From: Pycnopodia helianthoides
Lineage: Eukaryota; Echinodermata; Asteroidea; Forcipulatida; Asteriidae
Length of the DNA: 64,000 nucleotides
Direction: 5' to 3'
Assembly (NCBI GenBank): GCA_032158295.1
Contig: CM063243.1
Coordinates: forward strand, 248,001 to 312,000
Below, piece by piece: positions 45,901 through 49,864 of the stretch. The translations under genes and the position numbers were made by a program. Position 1 is the stretch's first letter; every line of letters starts with the position of its first letter. Below the pieces are notes generated by a model that saw nothing but the letters and a program-made list of their open reading frames with translations, did not search any database and had not been told where the DNA came from.

Positions 45901-46785
45901 TAGTATAGAGTGAACCCCCCCCCCAAGAATTGAGGATCGCTGTATCCCTTGAAGTTTAGATTATATGGACTATACAGAGCTACAATCCTGGGCCCAATTT
46001 CGTAGAGCTGCTTAAGCACAAAAAAAAGTAGCTAACCACAATAAAACTAAGCTTTGTGACTGGTATCCTGCTTATTTTTGCCTAGCAGAAAGTTGTTAAG
46101 CACTAATTTCTGCTTAAGAAGCGCTATGAAACCTCGGCCTTGGTCATAAAGTGTTGGGCCCCCGGGCCCCAGATTAATGTTAGCTCTCATTGGGCTGTCT
46201 GTGCTCCAGATGGGGTGGTTACATCTTCATTATTATTATAACACTCAATGACTCATTATTATGATTTACTTGGCAAAGATTTAAACCAACATGCAACAAT
46301 ACAGAAAGTAATCATTGTTATTGTTCCGTTACTAGTGATGTACAGGTGACAGAAAGGTAAGAACAACTATTGGAATCAGATGACAAGACAAACATTCTCG
46401 AATGGCCAAGATAATCAAAGTGAACCAAACCACTGCAACTCGAAAGCCTATTAATCTAATCTTAAAATGGGATAAGAATCCTAAACAAATAAATCTAAAA
46501 TGCTAACAACATTGGGCAGGGGAGTGGGGGACGGAAGAGGGTATGTTTAGTTTCAGGTGGCCCATGGATTGTAGCTTCCCTGACACTAGGAAGTAAGTTC
46601 CACTCAACCTGTCAAAGGTCAAAGGGTTTCTTTCTACAAGCAGTGATCCTTACCTTCTCCAAAAATGAGTTGACCCACTTGGTAAACGTCTTCTTTTGTA
46701 TCTTGATCCGTTCCTCTTGTAAAGCTTGTATACGTCCCTTCTCAAATGATGAAGCTGCTTGTGTAGTAGATTGAGGGTTAGCCAT
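807..46785 (-). CDS. SPTBN5: Beta-heavy spectrin (SPTBN5/karst type), 5' half of the gene, 37 coding exons
   Basis: Beta-heavy spectrin pairs with alpha-spectrin to form a long actin cross-linker under apical and junctional membranes. Translating 37 exons joined at GT-AG sites gives about 2,000 residues: CH1 (about 28-135), CH2 (147-255), spectrin repeats from about 275, and an SH3 domain at about 839-888. The SH3 lies inside repeat 5 and is followed by a KVKVKK-type basic tail, then about nine more repeats. Known facts: conventional beta-spectrins have 17 repeats and no SH3, while the beta-heavy form has about 30 repeats and an SH3 in repeat 5, so this assignment is firm. Family proteins are about 4,000 residues, so roughly half the gene lies beyond base 1. 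Five single-base frame breaks are listed separately. Exon phases agree at all other junctions. The start codon at 46785 precedes MANPQSTTQ and the conserved KTFTKWVN of CH1. Confidence 0.93.
1379..1455 (+). repeat. tRNA-like SINE head, family B
   Basis: GGGCTAGATAGCTCAGTTG and GGTTCAAGTCC are A- and B-box sequences. The anticodon arm does not fold with U33, so this is a SINE head rather than a tRNA gene. It is followed by a TTGTTCAACCCAAA-type tail in other copies. Confidence 0.75.
1517..1632 (-). CDS. SPTBN5: Beta-heavy spectrin coding exon 36, frame break at its 5' edge
   Basis: [18 protein letters not shown] and [17 protein letters not shown] fit helix C and the next helix A exactly. The incoming phase requires one base fewer after the acceptor (TTTCAG|ACAAG); with it removed the junction reads Ser-Leu-Asn-Lys-Leu-Trp, as the repeat pattern demands. 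Confidence 0.88.
2218..2676. mobile_element. Inverted-repeat element with GC-rich ends
   Basis: Left end ACCATGGATAAACT then GAACGCGGCCG; right end CGGCCGTTCCC then AGTTATCCATGCCC, inverted to the left. Sits in the intron after coding exon 35. No transposase. A foldback/MITE-type insertion. Confidence 0.6.
2751..2896 (-). CDS. SPTBN5: Beta-heavy spectrin coding exon 35
   Basis: 146 bases, [20 protein letters not shown] and [10 protein letters not shown], helix B into helix C. Ends in phase 2 at GTAAGG. Confidence 0.92.
3005..3187 (-). CDS. SPTBN5: Beta-heavy spectrin coding exon 34
   Basis: 61 codons, [40 protein letters not shown] and GEDYEHQE: helix C and helix A. Donor GTAAGT. Confidence 0.94.
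3808..4172. mobile_element. MITE-like inverted repeat, 'GGTATTATACAGGATTGGTA' type
   Basis: Ends read AAAGGTATTATACAGGATTGG and, inverted, CCAATAGTGTACAGGGCC. Related copies occur at 33930-34296 and 34411-34756. Confidence 0.6.
4353..4745. mobile_element. MITE, family 1
   Basis: Terminal inverted repeats TTAAAGGAACATTACA... / ...TGTAATGTTCCTTTAA flank about 390 bases. The shared core has a GTTTATCGCTCA stretch and TAATGATGATGATAG. Eight copies occur in this window; the ends are consistent with a TTAA target. Confidence 0.85.
4938..5051 (-). CDS. SPTBN5: Beta-heavy spectrin coding exon 33
   Basis: 38 codons, [20 protein letters not shown] then [11 protein letters not shown], helix B. Phase 0 end. 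Confidence 0.92.
5371..5441 (+). repeat. tRNA-like SINE head
   Basis: GGTGGTCTAGTGGTAAGAC and GGGTTAGAATCCTA resemble degraded A and B boxes; no convincing cloverleaf. Intronic. Confidence 0.5.
5787..5902 (-). CDS. SPTBN5: Beta-heavy spectrin coding exon 32, frame break at its 3' edge
   Basis: [20 protein letters not shown] then [10 protein letters not shown]. As written it ends in phase 2, but the next exon must start in phase 0. Spectrin repeats normally read LLTEHK|ALKLD here, so one base is probably missing between GAA and ATAAG at 5788-5795. Using a later weak donor would avoid a break but adds one residue to the heptad. Confidence 0.88.
5970..6358. repeat. 45-bp minisatellite, about 8 copies
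   Basis: Unit ATTGGGGCTCAAGCAGGGTA plus TAGTGCACAGTGGACTAAAGTCCCC, period 45. Because 45 is a multiple of 3 and the unit lacks stops in one frame on each strand, ORFs of 140 and 154 codons open on opposite strands; these are artefacts of the repeat. Confidence 0.92.
6385..6585 (-). CDS. SPTBN5: Beta-heavy spectrin coding exon 31
   Basis: 67 codons: [19 protein letters not shown] and [19 protein letters not shown], helices B-C. Phase 0 ends. A 45-bp minisatellite starts about 25 bases past its donor. Confidence 0.93.
6705..6831. mobile_element. Small MITE abutting a spectrin donor (copy 2)
   Basis: Same family as 673-806: GAATTGGCGGATT, core GTTGCTAAGGA and CTTCAATGCATGA, right end ATAGCCGCCATTTCCGCC. 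It runs up to the GTGAGG donor of coding exon 30. Confidence 0.7.
6832..7018 (-). CDS. SPTBN5: Beta-heavy spectrin coding exon 30
   Basis: 187 bases: [38 protein letters not shown] and QSHLQKHK. Its donor GTGAGG runs directly into a small MITE (6705-6831). Confidence 0.93.
7135..7528. mobile_element. MITE, family 1
   Basis: Full-length copy with TTAAAGGAACATTACAGAAT at the left end and its inverse at the right, flanked by short TTAA-type sequence. Confidence 0.87.
7710..7840 (-). CDS. SPTBN5: Beta-heavy spectrin coding exon 29
   Basis: 131 bases: [20 protein letters not shown], helix B. Phase 2 end completing an arginine codon. Confidence 0.92.
8439..8702 (-). CDS. SPTBN5: Beta-heavy spectrin coding exon 28
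   Basis: 88 codons, the longest exon seen here: helix C ([18 protein letters not shown]) and helix A of the next repeat ending [17 protein letters not shown]. Confidence 0.93.
8925..9290 (+). pseudogene. 3' end of a non-LTR retrotransposon reverse transcriptase, with internal 51-bp tandem repeat
   Basis: Frames read [20 protein letters not shown], then the WNKLP and [14 protein letters not shown] motifs, ending [12 protein letters not shown]. This matches the usual C-terminal tail of LINE reverse transcriptases (WNSLP...IR...S..FK..LK.HLF). A 51-bp (17-codon) block, IREVASxATFKYKL plus three residues, is repeated four times from 9050. A frame shift before WNKLP shows it is dead. Confidence 0.7.
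9500..9646 (-). CDS. SPTBN5: Beta-heavy spectrin coding exon 27
   Basis: 49 codons, [20 protein letters not shown] and [19 protein letters not shown], helices A-B. Phase 0 on both sides. Confidence 0.94.
9697..10095. mobile_element. Diverged MITE-like element
   Basis: Left part AACATTGGTAATTG and right part CTGACTAATGTTGT are imperfectly inverted. The interior shares CAAGAAAATAGTGAAAA with family 1, so it is an old relative. Confidence 0.45.
10201..10325. mobile_element. Short MITE, TAGACCCCTTGCA ends
   Basis: Left TAGACCCCTTGCAAATGGCA and right ATGCAAGGGGTCT are inverted. A second copy is at 47031-47166. Confidence 0.75.
10913..10982. repeat. Hairpin with about 27-bp arms
   Basis: GGATTAACAGTGCGA..GAGCCGGTCT is inverted at AGACCGGCTC..TCGCACTGTTAATCC, with a loop of about 20 bases. 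A related GACCGGCTC fragment lies at 10456. Confidence 0.85.
11057..11180 (-). CDS. SPTBN5: Beta-heavy spectrin coding exon 26
   Basis: 124 bases, [20 protein letters not shown] and [11 protein letters not shown]: helix C and start of the next helix A. Phase 0 end. Confidence 0.92.
11340..11665 (-). repeat. Family B SINE, full element
   Basis: The minus-strand copy has the tRNA-like head (11498-11420) plus an upstream unit containing CAGGGATCACACCCAGGT and TTGACAAAATAGGGAGAC. The same arrangement is seen at 44050-44330 on the plus strand. Confidence 0.7.
11718..11962. repeat. Inverted pair of family B tRNA-like heads
   Basis: The head at 11718-11803 (minus) is repeated inverted at 11874-11962 (plus) with few differences, separated by about 70 bases. 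The left copy is a near-identical direct repeat of 11400-11486. This looks like nested insertion or local rearrangement. Confidence 0.8.
12190..12475 (-). repeat. Family B SINE copy
   Basis: Head at 12271-12200 on the minus strand, followed by the same CAGGGATCACACCTAAG body. More diverged than its neighbours. Confidence 0.65.
12518..12657 (-). CDS. SPTBN5: Beta-heavy spectrin coding exon 25
   Basis: 140 bases, [20 protein letters not shown] and [11 protein letters not shown]; helix B. Ends in phase 2 at GTGAGT. Too small to stand out as an ORF, found by phase and repeat pattern. Confidence 0.92.
13570..13997 (-). repeat. Family A SINE, near full length
   Basis: The minus-strand head GTGTCGTGGCCGAGCGG then GGTTCGAGTCCCGG is a class II tRNA-like promoter. 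The body contains TCCTTCGGATGGGACGTAAA, and the tail has a TATATAGCGC-like end. Nearly identical to 29165-29588. Confidence 0.85.
14094..14171 (-). CDS. SPTBN5: Beta-heavy spectrin coding exon 24 (26 codons)
   Basis: [19 protein letters not shown], then LEFADLG. A short exon with helix A of a repeat. The donor is GGT|GTAAGT; the frame is fixed by the next exon. Confidence 0.9.
14933..15092 (-). CDS. SPTBN5: Beta-heavy spectrin coding exon 23
   Basis: 160 bases, [19 protein letters not shown] and [18 protein letters not shown], helices B-C of a spectrin repeat. Phase 0 end. Confidence 0.93.
15245..15789 (-). mobile_element. piggyBac-type non-autonomous element
   Basis: TTAA target sites (15245-15248, 15786-15789) flank perfect 15-bp inverted repeats CCACTTAACTGCGTA (15249-15263 and 15771-15785). 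Inside, on the minus strand, is an ORF remnant beginning [16 protein letters not shown]. The palindrome TGACGAGATATCTCGTCA occurs three times between the ORF start and the right end. TTAA duplication is the hallmark of piggyBac elements. Internal deletion has removed the catalytic part. Confidence 0.85.
15303..15557 (-). pseudogene. N-terminal fragment of a piggyBac-like transposase
   Basis: ATG at 15557. The predicted peptide (about 85 residues) is acidic and serine-rich ([20 protein letters not shown]), like the N-termini of piggyBac-family transposases. The catalytic DDE core is absent and the frame runs out near the left inverted repeat. Confidence 0.6.
16250..16495 (-). repeat. Diverged family A SINE fragment
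   Basis: TATATAGCACCTTGTGAG, TTTTACGTGCATTACACAAC and CATGACTGGGA line up with the family A body, lacking an intact head. Confidence 0.55.
16488..16732. mobile_element. MITE, 'AGAGCTGCTTAAGC' family
   Basis: GGGCCCAATTTCATAGAGCT at the left and AGCTCTATGAAATTGGGCCC at the right form inverted ends. Other copies or fragments: 17430-17612, 17815-17990, 23525-23890, 45990-46135, 62898-63085. Confidence 0.85.
17148..17275 (-). CDS. SPTBN5: Beta-heavy spectrin coding exon 22
   Basis: 128 bases, [20 protein letters not shown] and [17 protein letters not shown]: helices A and B of a repeat. Donor GAT|GTTAGT equivalent, phase 2, completing an isoleucine with the next exon. Confidence 0.92.
18116..18275 (-). 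CDS. SPTBN5: Beta-heavy spectrin coding exon 21
   Basis: 160 bases: [20 protein letters not shown], a canonical helix C, then [10 protein letters not shown]. Phase 0 end, donor GTAAGT. Confidence 0.94.
18848..19081 (-). pseudogene. BED/zinc-finger-type DNA transposon fragment
   Basis: [20 protein letters not shown], then [20 protein letters not shown] followed by SQH: a C-x2-C...H pattern as in BED-finger N-termini of hAT-like transposases and host derivatives. No downstream transposase domain is seen. Confidence 0.55.
19724..19915 (-). CDS. SPTBN5: Beta-heavy spectrin coding exon 20, with two compensating frame breaks
   Basis: Three consecutive spectrin-like segments appear in two frames: [18 protein letters not shown], then [20 protein letters not shown], then [20 protein letters not shown]. 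The switches need one extra base in the GGG at 19855-19857 and one missing base near 19784. Net length is unchanged and exon phases fit the neighbours. Confidence 0.88.
20029..20110 (+). repeat. Family B SINE head fragment
   Basis: TTGGTAGAGCGCTGACACAT then GGTTCAAATCC and a TTGGTTCAACCCC tail. Confidence 0.65.
20562..20817 (-). CDS. SPTBN5: Beta-heavy spectrin coding exon 19, with a one-base frame break
   Basis: The exon opens [20 protein letters not shown] and reads through [19 protein letters not shown]. The expected helix C ([20 protein letters not shown]) continues in a different frame, from an A-run at 20639-20648. One base is missing there; without it a stop follows soon. Adding one base restores the phase-2 end (GCA TCA AG|GTAAGA). 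Confidence 0.9.
22345..22445 (+). repeat. Family B SINE head
   Basis: GGGCGAGATAGCTAAGTTGG, GGTTCAAGTCTCG and the TCTTTAATCAACC tail. Confidence 0.7.
22727..22885. repeat. 'GGGTGTCCAAATT' repeat
   Basis: TTTTAGCCAGGATTTGGTAA at the left; AAGGGTGTCC units recur and the right end CACCCCTCCTGGCCAACAC is partly inverted. A second copy lies at 47634-47810. Confidence 0.65.
23200..23378 (-). CDS. SPTBN5: Beta-heavy spectrin coding exon 18 (rest of repeat 5)
   Basis: 179 bases, [33 protein letters not shown] and FEVWIKEK: helix C of the split repeat 5 and helix A of the next. Ends in phase 0 at GTGAGT. Confidence 0.94.
24793..25036 (-). CDS. SPTBN5: Beta-heavy spectrin coding exon 17 (second half of SH3, basic tail)
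   Basis: 244 bases: [20 protein letters not shown] carries the SH3 WW and the G-x-VPxNY ligand groove. A basic [14 protein letters not shown] stretch and SLSRSSS follow. I placed the donor at the strong GTGAGT (after 24793); it gives phase 1 and joins in frame to Leu-Arg-Arg-Ser of the next exon. ORF continuing past it is intronic. Confidence 0.94.
25120..25797. mobile_element. Inverted-repeat element with CGATAT-rich ends
   Basis: AAGCTTGGGCGATATCG at the left is inverted as GGTATCGCCCAAGCTT at the right. Subterminal zones are full of GATATATCG/CGCGATAT palindromes. No ORF. A non-autonomous DNA element in the intron after coding exon 16. Confidence 0.75.
26595..26952. mobile_element. MITE, family 1
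   Basis: TTAAAGGAACATTACAGAAT and inverted end GTAACATTCCTTTAA; a small internal deletion compared with other copies. Confidence 0.85.
27081..27290 (-). CDS. SPTBN5: Beta-heavy spectrin coding exon 16 (acidic insert and first half of SH3)
   Basis: 70 codons: an acidic [10 protein letters not shown] / [11 protein letters not shown] stretch, then [17 protein letters not shown], the ALYDY-like first part of an SH3 domain interrupting repeat 5. The donor is GAG|GTTGGT, phase 0. Confidence 0.95.
27991..28167. repeat. 44-bp tandem repeat that duplicates a splice donor, 4 copies
   Basis: The unit starts TTCCCAATGAATGTGAATAG at 27991, 28035, 28079 and 28123. On the minus strand each unit carries AAGTCCAATCAG|GTAAAAC, the real donor of coding exon 15. 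The copies are almost identical, so amplification is recent. Confidence 0.95.
28149..28358 (-). CDS. SPTBN5: Beta-heavy spectrin coding exon 15 (repeat 5 start, donor in a tandem repeat)
   Basis: 70 codons, [20 protein letters not shown], first helices of repeat 5. Its last 18 bases and donor are one unit of a 44-bp tandem repeat, so three further identical donors follow at 28105, 28061 and 28017 (last exonic base in each case). Confidence 0.94.
29165..29588 (-). repeat. Family A SINE, near full length
   Basis: Class II tRNA-like head at 29588-29505 (GTGTCGTGGCCGAGCGG, TTCGAGTCCCGGTC). Body as in 13570-13997; ends in AAT-type repeats at 29165. Confidence 0.87.
29718..29918 (-). CDS. SPTBN5: Beta-heavy spectrin coding exon 14 (repeat 4)
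   Basis: 67 codons, helix B/C of repeat 4 ([20 protein letters not shown]). Phase 0 on both sides. Confidence 0.94.
30280..30395 (+). repeat. LINE/SINE 3' tail
   Basis: GCACTTTGAGACGCCCTTCG then AAAGCACTATATAAAAACCG, a 3' end typical of several non-LTR families. Confidence 0.5.
30700..31028 (-). repeat. Family A SINE copy
   Basis: Head at 31028-30945 (GTGTCTTGGCCGAATGG) and body as in other copies, moderately diverged. Confidence 0.75.
31121..31505. mobile_element. MITE, 'GGCACTGGACACTATTGG' type
   Basis: Ends AAAGGCACTGGACACTATTG and CAAAGGTGTCCAGTGTCTTT are inverted, with an internal hairpin GAGACCTCACGCGTGAGGTC. Confidence 0.85.
31566..31737 (-). CDS. SPTBN5: Beta-heavy spectrin coding exon 13 (repeat 3-4)
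   Basis: 172 bases, [19 protein letters not shown] then [15 protein letters not shown]. The acceptor is AACCAG|C; the alternative AG a few bases upstream would give a stop. Donor GTAGGT. Confidence 0.92.
32706..32914 (-). CDS. SPTBN5: Beta-heavy spectrin coding exon 12 (repeat 3)
   Basis: 209 bases: [20 protein letters not shown] is the helix A/B junction typical of repeat 3 in beta chains. Ends in phase 2. Confidence 0.94.
33677..33898 (-). CDS. SPTBN5: Beta-heavy spectrin coding exon 11 (repeat 2-3)
   Basis: 74 codons with [19 protein letters not shown] (helix C of a spectrin repeat) and [12 protein letters not shown] (helix A of the next). Phase 0 ends. Confidence 0.94.
33930..34296. mobile_element. 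MITE-like element
   Basis: AGGATTGGTGGAGC at the left, CCAATCCTGTATAATACC at the right; related to 3808-4172. Confidence 0.6.
34411..34756. mobile_element. MITE-like element
   Basis: AAAGGCCCTGTACACTATTG and the right end ACCAAAAGTGTTCAATACC; interior with TATCGCGCGCGATAA palindrome. Confidence 0.65.
34780..34914 (-). CDS. SPTBN5: Beta-heavy spectrin coding exon 10 (repeat 2 start)
   Basis: 45 codons, [11 protein letters not shown] to [16 protein letters not shown], the helix A/B portion of repeat 2. Phase 0 on both sides. Confidence 0.94.
34995..35272. mobile_element. Inverted-repeat element, 'CGGTTTGCGGTAACACC' ends
   Basis: ATTCGGTTTGCGGTAACACC followed by ATGTGTA is inverted at TACACATGGTGTTACCGCAA. 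A second copy, in the opposite orientation, lies in the P450 intron at 55925-56165. Confidence 0.88.
35566..35791 (-). CDS. SPTBN5: Beta-heavy spectrin coding exon 9 (repeat 1, exon with duplicated acceptor)
   Basis: 226 bases: [38 protein letters not shown] and [14 protein letters not shown], conserved in repeat 1. The donor AAG|GTTCAA is weak. The acceptor polypyrimidine tract is the terminal repeat of a MITE, and copies of this exon edge are repeated at 36178-36640. Confidence 0.93.
35794..36175. mobile_element. MITE, family 1, forming a splice acceptor
   Basis: Left end TTCAAGGAACATTACAGAAT, right end inverted. On the minus strand its terminus TGTAATGTTCCTTGAAAG supplies the polypyrimidine tract and AG of coding exon 9. 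It separates the exon edge from the tandem copies at 36178-36640. Confidence 0.9.
36178..36640. repeat. Five tandem copies (86-95 bp) of the coding exon 9 acceptor edge
   Basis: The ATCAGATTGAAGATGGCTA block recurs at 36220, 36315, 36401, 36490 and 36584. Each copy holds, on the minus strand, GGTATGCTGAGCGAGC plus about 20 further bases matching the start of coding exon 9, then shared intronic sequence. Confidence 0.93.
36847..37034 (-). CDS. SPTBN5: Beta-heavy spectrin coding exon 8 (repeat 1)
   Basis: 188 bases, residues about 266-327. [13 protein letters not shown] and [12 protein letters not shown] match the start of the first spectrin repeat in all beta chains. Ends in phase 2. Confidence 0.94.
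37100..37205. mobile_element. Small MITE (copy 3)
   Basis: GAATTTGGCAGTTGTGGC, core GTTGCTAAGGGTGTTGCTA and CTTCAACGCATG, right end CACAGCTGGTAATTC. Same family as 673-806 and 6705-6831. Confidence 0.65.
37248..37360 (-). CDS. SPTBN5: Beta-heavy spectrin coding exon 7 (end of CH2)
   Basis: 113 bases, [20 protein letters not shown] then HYFAKMK, the last helix of CH2 and the start of the linker to repeat 1. A small MITE lies about 45 bases beyond its donor. Confidence 0.95.
37866..38114. repeat. Large palindrome, arms about 120 bp
   Basis: From AGGAAAAACTAGAAATAAAT to its inverse at 38095-38114, centred near 37990. Contains TTCGAAACGTC and CTGAAGACGAGCAG, signatures of Penelope-like element termini. 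The arms differ by a short indel near 37950 and 38025. Confidence 0.9.
38850..39180 (-). pseudogene. Non-LTR reverse transcriptase C-terminal fragment
   Basis: Minus-strand peptide [20 protein letters not shown] resembles the C-terminal 'R..R.WN.LP' block of LINE/CR1-like reverse transcriptases. GACFP is duplicated. Truncated. Confidence 0.6.
39881..39996 (-). CDS. SPTBN5: Beta-heavy spectrin coding exon 6 (CH2)
   Basis: 116 bases with [20 protein letters not shown], the CH2 segment that in all beta-spectrins precedes [11 protein letters not shown]. Acceptor AG 39998-39997, donor GTAAGT. Confidence 0.94.
40729..41112. mobile_element. G-rich inverted-end element
   Basis: CAGCGTAGCCAGGAC at the left and CATGGCTATGCCGCTGG at the right are imperfectly inverted; the interior has long G and C runs (40751-40800, 41085-41092), prone to sequencing error. 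Confidence 0.6.
41264..41344 (-). CDS. SPTBN5: Beta-heavy spectrin coding exon 5 (CH2)
   Basis: 81 bases reading [20 protein letters not shown], the CH2 core (the usual beta-spectrin form has SWRDG). Residues about 162-188. Ends mid-codon in an arginine, before Pro-Glu-Leu. Confidence 0.94.
41480..41885 (+). repeat. Possible LINE 3' end with ATACC tail
   Basis: T-rich sequence ending AAATAAAACCATACCATACC, a simple-repeat tail typical of non-LTR 3' ends. No conserved protein. Confidence 0.35.
42660..42730 (-). CDS. SPTBN5: Beta-heavy spectrin coding exon 4 (linker, start of CH2)
   Basis: 71 bases: an acidic linker and then [16 protein letters not shown], the opening of CH2. It ends in phase 2 and joins the next exon to complete a glycine codon. 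A long ORF in another frame over this region is a shadow. Confidence 0.93.
43346..43459 (-). CDS. SPTBN5: Beta-heavy spectrin coding exon 3 (end of CH1)
   Basis: 38 codons with the CH signature [19 protein letters not shown] followed by RFQIQDI. Phase 0 on both sides; residues about 101-138. Confidence 0.95.
43528..43695. repeat. Foldback element
   Basis: GGAATAAAAGGGTAGTGAC ... GGTCTTAACCGGCTG at the left is inverted as CGGTTAAGATTGAGTCACTA and CTCTTTTATTCC at the right, with inner GGACCGAGCC/GAGGTCCTTTAT arms. Confidence 0.85.
44040..44330 (+). repeat. Family B SINE, full element
   Basis: AACAAACCACAAGAGAAACT, GTGTGGTCCCTGGCTACAC, TTGACAAAATAGGGAGAC, then head GGGCTAGTGTAGCTCAG and GGTTTAAGTCC. 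B box slightly degenerate. Confidence 0.7.
45578..45745 (-). CDS. SPTBN5: Beta-heavy spectrin coding exon 2 (CH1)
   Basis: 56 codons, residues about 45-100, including [17 protein letters not shown] and [12 protein letters not shown], the CH1 core. Phase 0 at both ends; donor GTGAGT. Confidence 0.95.
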
Positions 46786-46786
46786 T
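46654..46786 (-). CDS. SPTBN5: Beta-heavy spectrin coding exon 1 (start of CH1)
   Basis: ATG at 46785-46783; 44 codons ending [13 protein letters not shown], the universal opening helix of a beta-spectrin CH1 actin-binding domain. The acceptor AG lies at 46788-46787 and the donor GTAAGG at 46653. It ends in phase 0. Confidence 0.95.
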
Positions 46787-47030
46787 CTGTATCAAATCAA
46801 ATATATGTTTGAATAAGCACACTTTCAAAAGAAAAAACAGTGTTTTTTAATTTATAAGTCACCAAAGTATGACTGGTCTTTCAAGGCGGTGGACTGTTAT
46901 GAAATCAGTTCACCTCAATCCTGTTGGTAAATCTGACGTATTGGAGATAGAAGTGCAGTGTAATGAATGTATGTTTACCATTCGTTCACATTGCACTTCA
47001 GGCTTCGATACATCAACACAAACCAAGAAG

Positions 47031-47166
47031 ATAGACCCCTTGCAAGACAGCCAGCATCCAGGACAGTGAAAACACGCACCACACACAACTATCAGCCAAT
47101 GAGAGGTCTTCGTTTGACCTCTATGAGGGCACTGTTAAGTTTGTGATGTCATGCAAAGGGTCTATA
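47031..47166. mobile_element. Short MITE, TAGACCCCTTGCA ends
   Basis: TAGACCCCTTGCAAGAC and TGCAAAGGGTCTA, as at 10201-10325. Confidence 0.7.
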
Positions 47167-49082
47167 TATAGGAAGAGCAGCCTTGTTATCATCACCATGA
47201 TCAAATCATTGAGCAATAAATCAAACACATGATCAACTCTCCAGTGTCAAAACATAATTTTTTTAATTCAAATAAGAGATCTAAACTCACCACTGATGAG
47301 TGAAACTTCAATTATTAATCACATTTTCAGTTTCCATTTTTATAGAAAACACTGACAAATGGAAATGGCTTACACTTCACCTTTTGCATGCTTATACTTT
47401 GATTGTGGCAATGTAAACAAACAATTAAGATTTATCTTTAACAATACAAAATGCAAATTTATGCAAAGTATGTTTCACGATGTAGTTTTGGAGCACTACA
47501 TGCAAAACAAATGTGAAACTGCAGAGGGATCCATTTTAGAAGCAAAGCTTGTACAATGTCGGCGATAGTCCCTATTGGCATGCAGGATGCATTGAAAATA
47601 ATGTTAAGTGAACCATGGAGGTCTGCGGTCCAAGGTTTTAGCCAGGATTCGGTAAAAGGGTGTCCAAATTTGCTTGAAATTTAAAAACTGGGTGTCCAAA
47701 TTGTTCACTTACAACACATTTACATGTAAATGACAGATAAAACAGGGTGTCCAAATTTTAAAAAGGGTGTCCAAAAGACACCCAGACACCCCTCTGGCTA
47801 ACACTATGCTGTGGTCGAGTCTAAAAAACAATCAATAGTGGGTCTCAATGCAATTTCACAAAAGTGGACTATTTGTGACTAAAACTAAACAACGGTCTTG
47901 CCGGTCAGCAATACAGTTATCCACCAAAACAAAGAGATCCCAATGCAGGGGACCCCTCCATGAATTTTCTGTTGAATATACTCTAGAGTGGTGACTGTGT
48001 GGATTGGACTGCAACTTGCAATGTGCTTCTGCTCTAGTGCTACTGGCTGCTACTGGCAACTGCTAGTGTGGCTAAAATTATGTATCGGGCAGCCACTTTA
48101 TCTCCCTCAATTTCGGCCAGAAAGGTTGACAGAATAAATACAGAGAGGAACAGGCAGTTTGAAGTATTACAAAGAGTCAAAATCATGAAAACAAAATCAT
48201 TTTGGGATCTACGGTGGACTTGACAACGCTGCTCGCTACACTCCATTTTAGTTCCTTTGGGCGTGAGAAATCCGTCCGAGAGATGAAAAGTGCGCTTGAA
48301 ATTTCTTTTCTGAAGGTCACAATTTAGCATTTATAGCTCCCAATTCCTCCAGAAGAATATTACAAAGAGGGAAATAAAGTCCAACATCCGTTAAAAAAAT
48401 CTAATAAATCCCTTAAAAAGCAGCAGTCGGATAATCAACTCAAGATATCATAGCCCCTCGGCACAAGTGAGGCCAGCAGAAGGAATCACACTTCACTATA
48501 CTAGTGGGGCTAGAGTACTAACTACTAGTACTATTCTATCTAGTGCTAACTGCTACTCTGCTAGTGCTAGTGTAGTGGTAGTAGTCTGGTAGTACTACTA
48601 CTAGTATGGTAGTAGTACTATTGCTTCTCTAGTTCAAGTGCTACTCTAGCCCTATGTAGAGCGTCAGTGTCCATTGCACTAACGTCCTACCAGGGCTATA
48701 GAGTAGCACTGCAACAGAGGATTCCAACCTGTGGGCTGGTGCTACTCCAGCCAGTGGCACTAACTGACTAATGTCTTTATAATGAACTTTCTAATTACTG
48801 TGGTTGTAAATTTCAGCATTTTCCCCAATTATTACCCACACTGTATCAATACTGGCCTATAATGACCATCGTACCGAAGAGGCAGGTCATGAGGTGCAAC
48901 ACTACAGAATCCCATGACAGATTTCAAAATCACTGCACAACAAGTTCCTAACCCGAGTTCAAAAACCAAATCCTGAAGTTTTCTTTCCAACGAATTTTCC
49001 TTACAAAACAAAAGTAACAACATACACGACAAGTGTCCGAATGGCTAGACTGGCTCAGTTTATCTGCACAGTGAGGACTCAC
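47167..49082. other. Intron 1 of the spectrin gene: repeats, no gene seen
   Basis: Holds the GGGTGTCCAAATT repeat (47634-47810) and a low-complexity CTAGT-rich tract (48490-48660). No conserved coding potential on either strand. Confidence 0.6.
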
Positions 49083-49270
49083 CTTAATAATTGTCGTTTT
49101 TCAAGTCCATACCATCTTAGGATATGATGATGTTGTAAACATAAACAGACCAGCGTGTACGGCCTGCGTACGGCCTCGCGAATACCGAACTGTAACTGTT
49201 CTCTACCACATTTGAATGTGTCCCTGTGTGCGCGTACATCCAATACAGTACAGCCGTCCGTACCTCCAAC
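49083..49270 (-). promoter_or_regulatory. Possible non-coding first exon and promoter region of the spectrin gene
   Basis: The first coding exon has a splice acceptor one base before its ATG (AG at 46788-46787), so an upstream 5' UTR exon must exist. A strong donor, AAG|GTGAGT on the minus strand, ends at 49083. The CpG-containing stretch around 49140-49270 is the likeliest exon body and transcription start area. It contains short upstream ATGs. The 5' boundary cannot be placed from sequence alone; the upper coordinate is a guess. Confidence 0.4.
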
Positions 49271-49735
49271 ACAAAATGGCCGTCAGCAAATTGTCAATAA
49301 AGTTTTGTTATGCAAATTATAAAGTGTAACAGGTGTCTAGTCCAGTCAATCGATATTATGGGCGATTGAAAGCATTGTCTATTGGCAAACATGTTAATAT
49401 TATGACTAGTCACCCATATTTTATATTTAGGTAACACCATTATGCAGCATAAATTATAAATTCCCACAAAGGGCATGCCAGTGCTGTCATAGCAACGTGA
49501 AGCTCAACCATGTTGCACACAGCTTCCCGATTCATTCAACCGTGACACACCTCACAACAATGATAATTGCGGCATCGTGGCCTTGGAGGGGGGGGGGGGC
49601 TTACTTTAATTTCCGCTGAACAACACATCATTACTGGGCCTGCATAATTTTTCCAAGAACAATAATATTATTGTGCTAAAAGACACCTGTTTACCATGTC
49701 GTGGAATAACGCCCGACAAAACGATCTTTTAAATA

Positions 49736-49864
49736 TTAAAAGGAACATTACAGAATTGGTTTTTGCTAACAAAACAGTTGCTGGCAGTGTAAGCACTTTA
49801 TCTAATCCACCATCTACATAAACTGACAAAATATTTTCTTACCAATTCTGTAATGTTCCTTTAA
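49736..49864. mobile_element. MITE, family 1, internally deleted
   Basis: AGGAACATTACAGAATTGG and TGTAATGTTCCTTTAA with only about 90 bases between, in the intergenic region. Confidence 0.85.

Noticed and set aside
807..46785. Interpreting the frame breaks as proof of a spectrin pseudogene
   Set aside because: Splice sites and over 30 exons are intact and conserved, and the same kind of indel occurs in the neighbouring P450, so error is more likely than decay.
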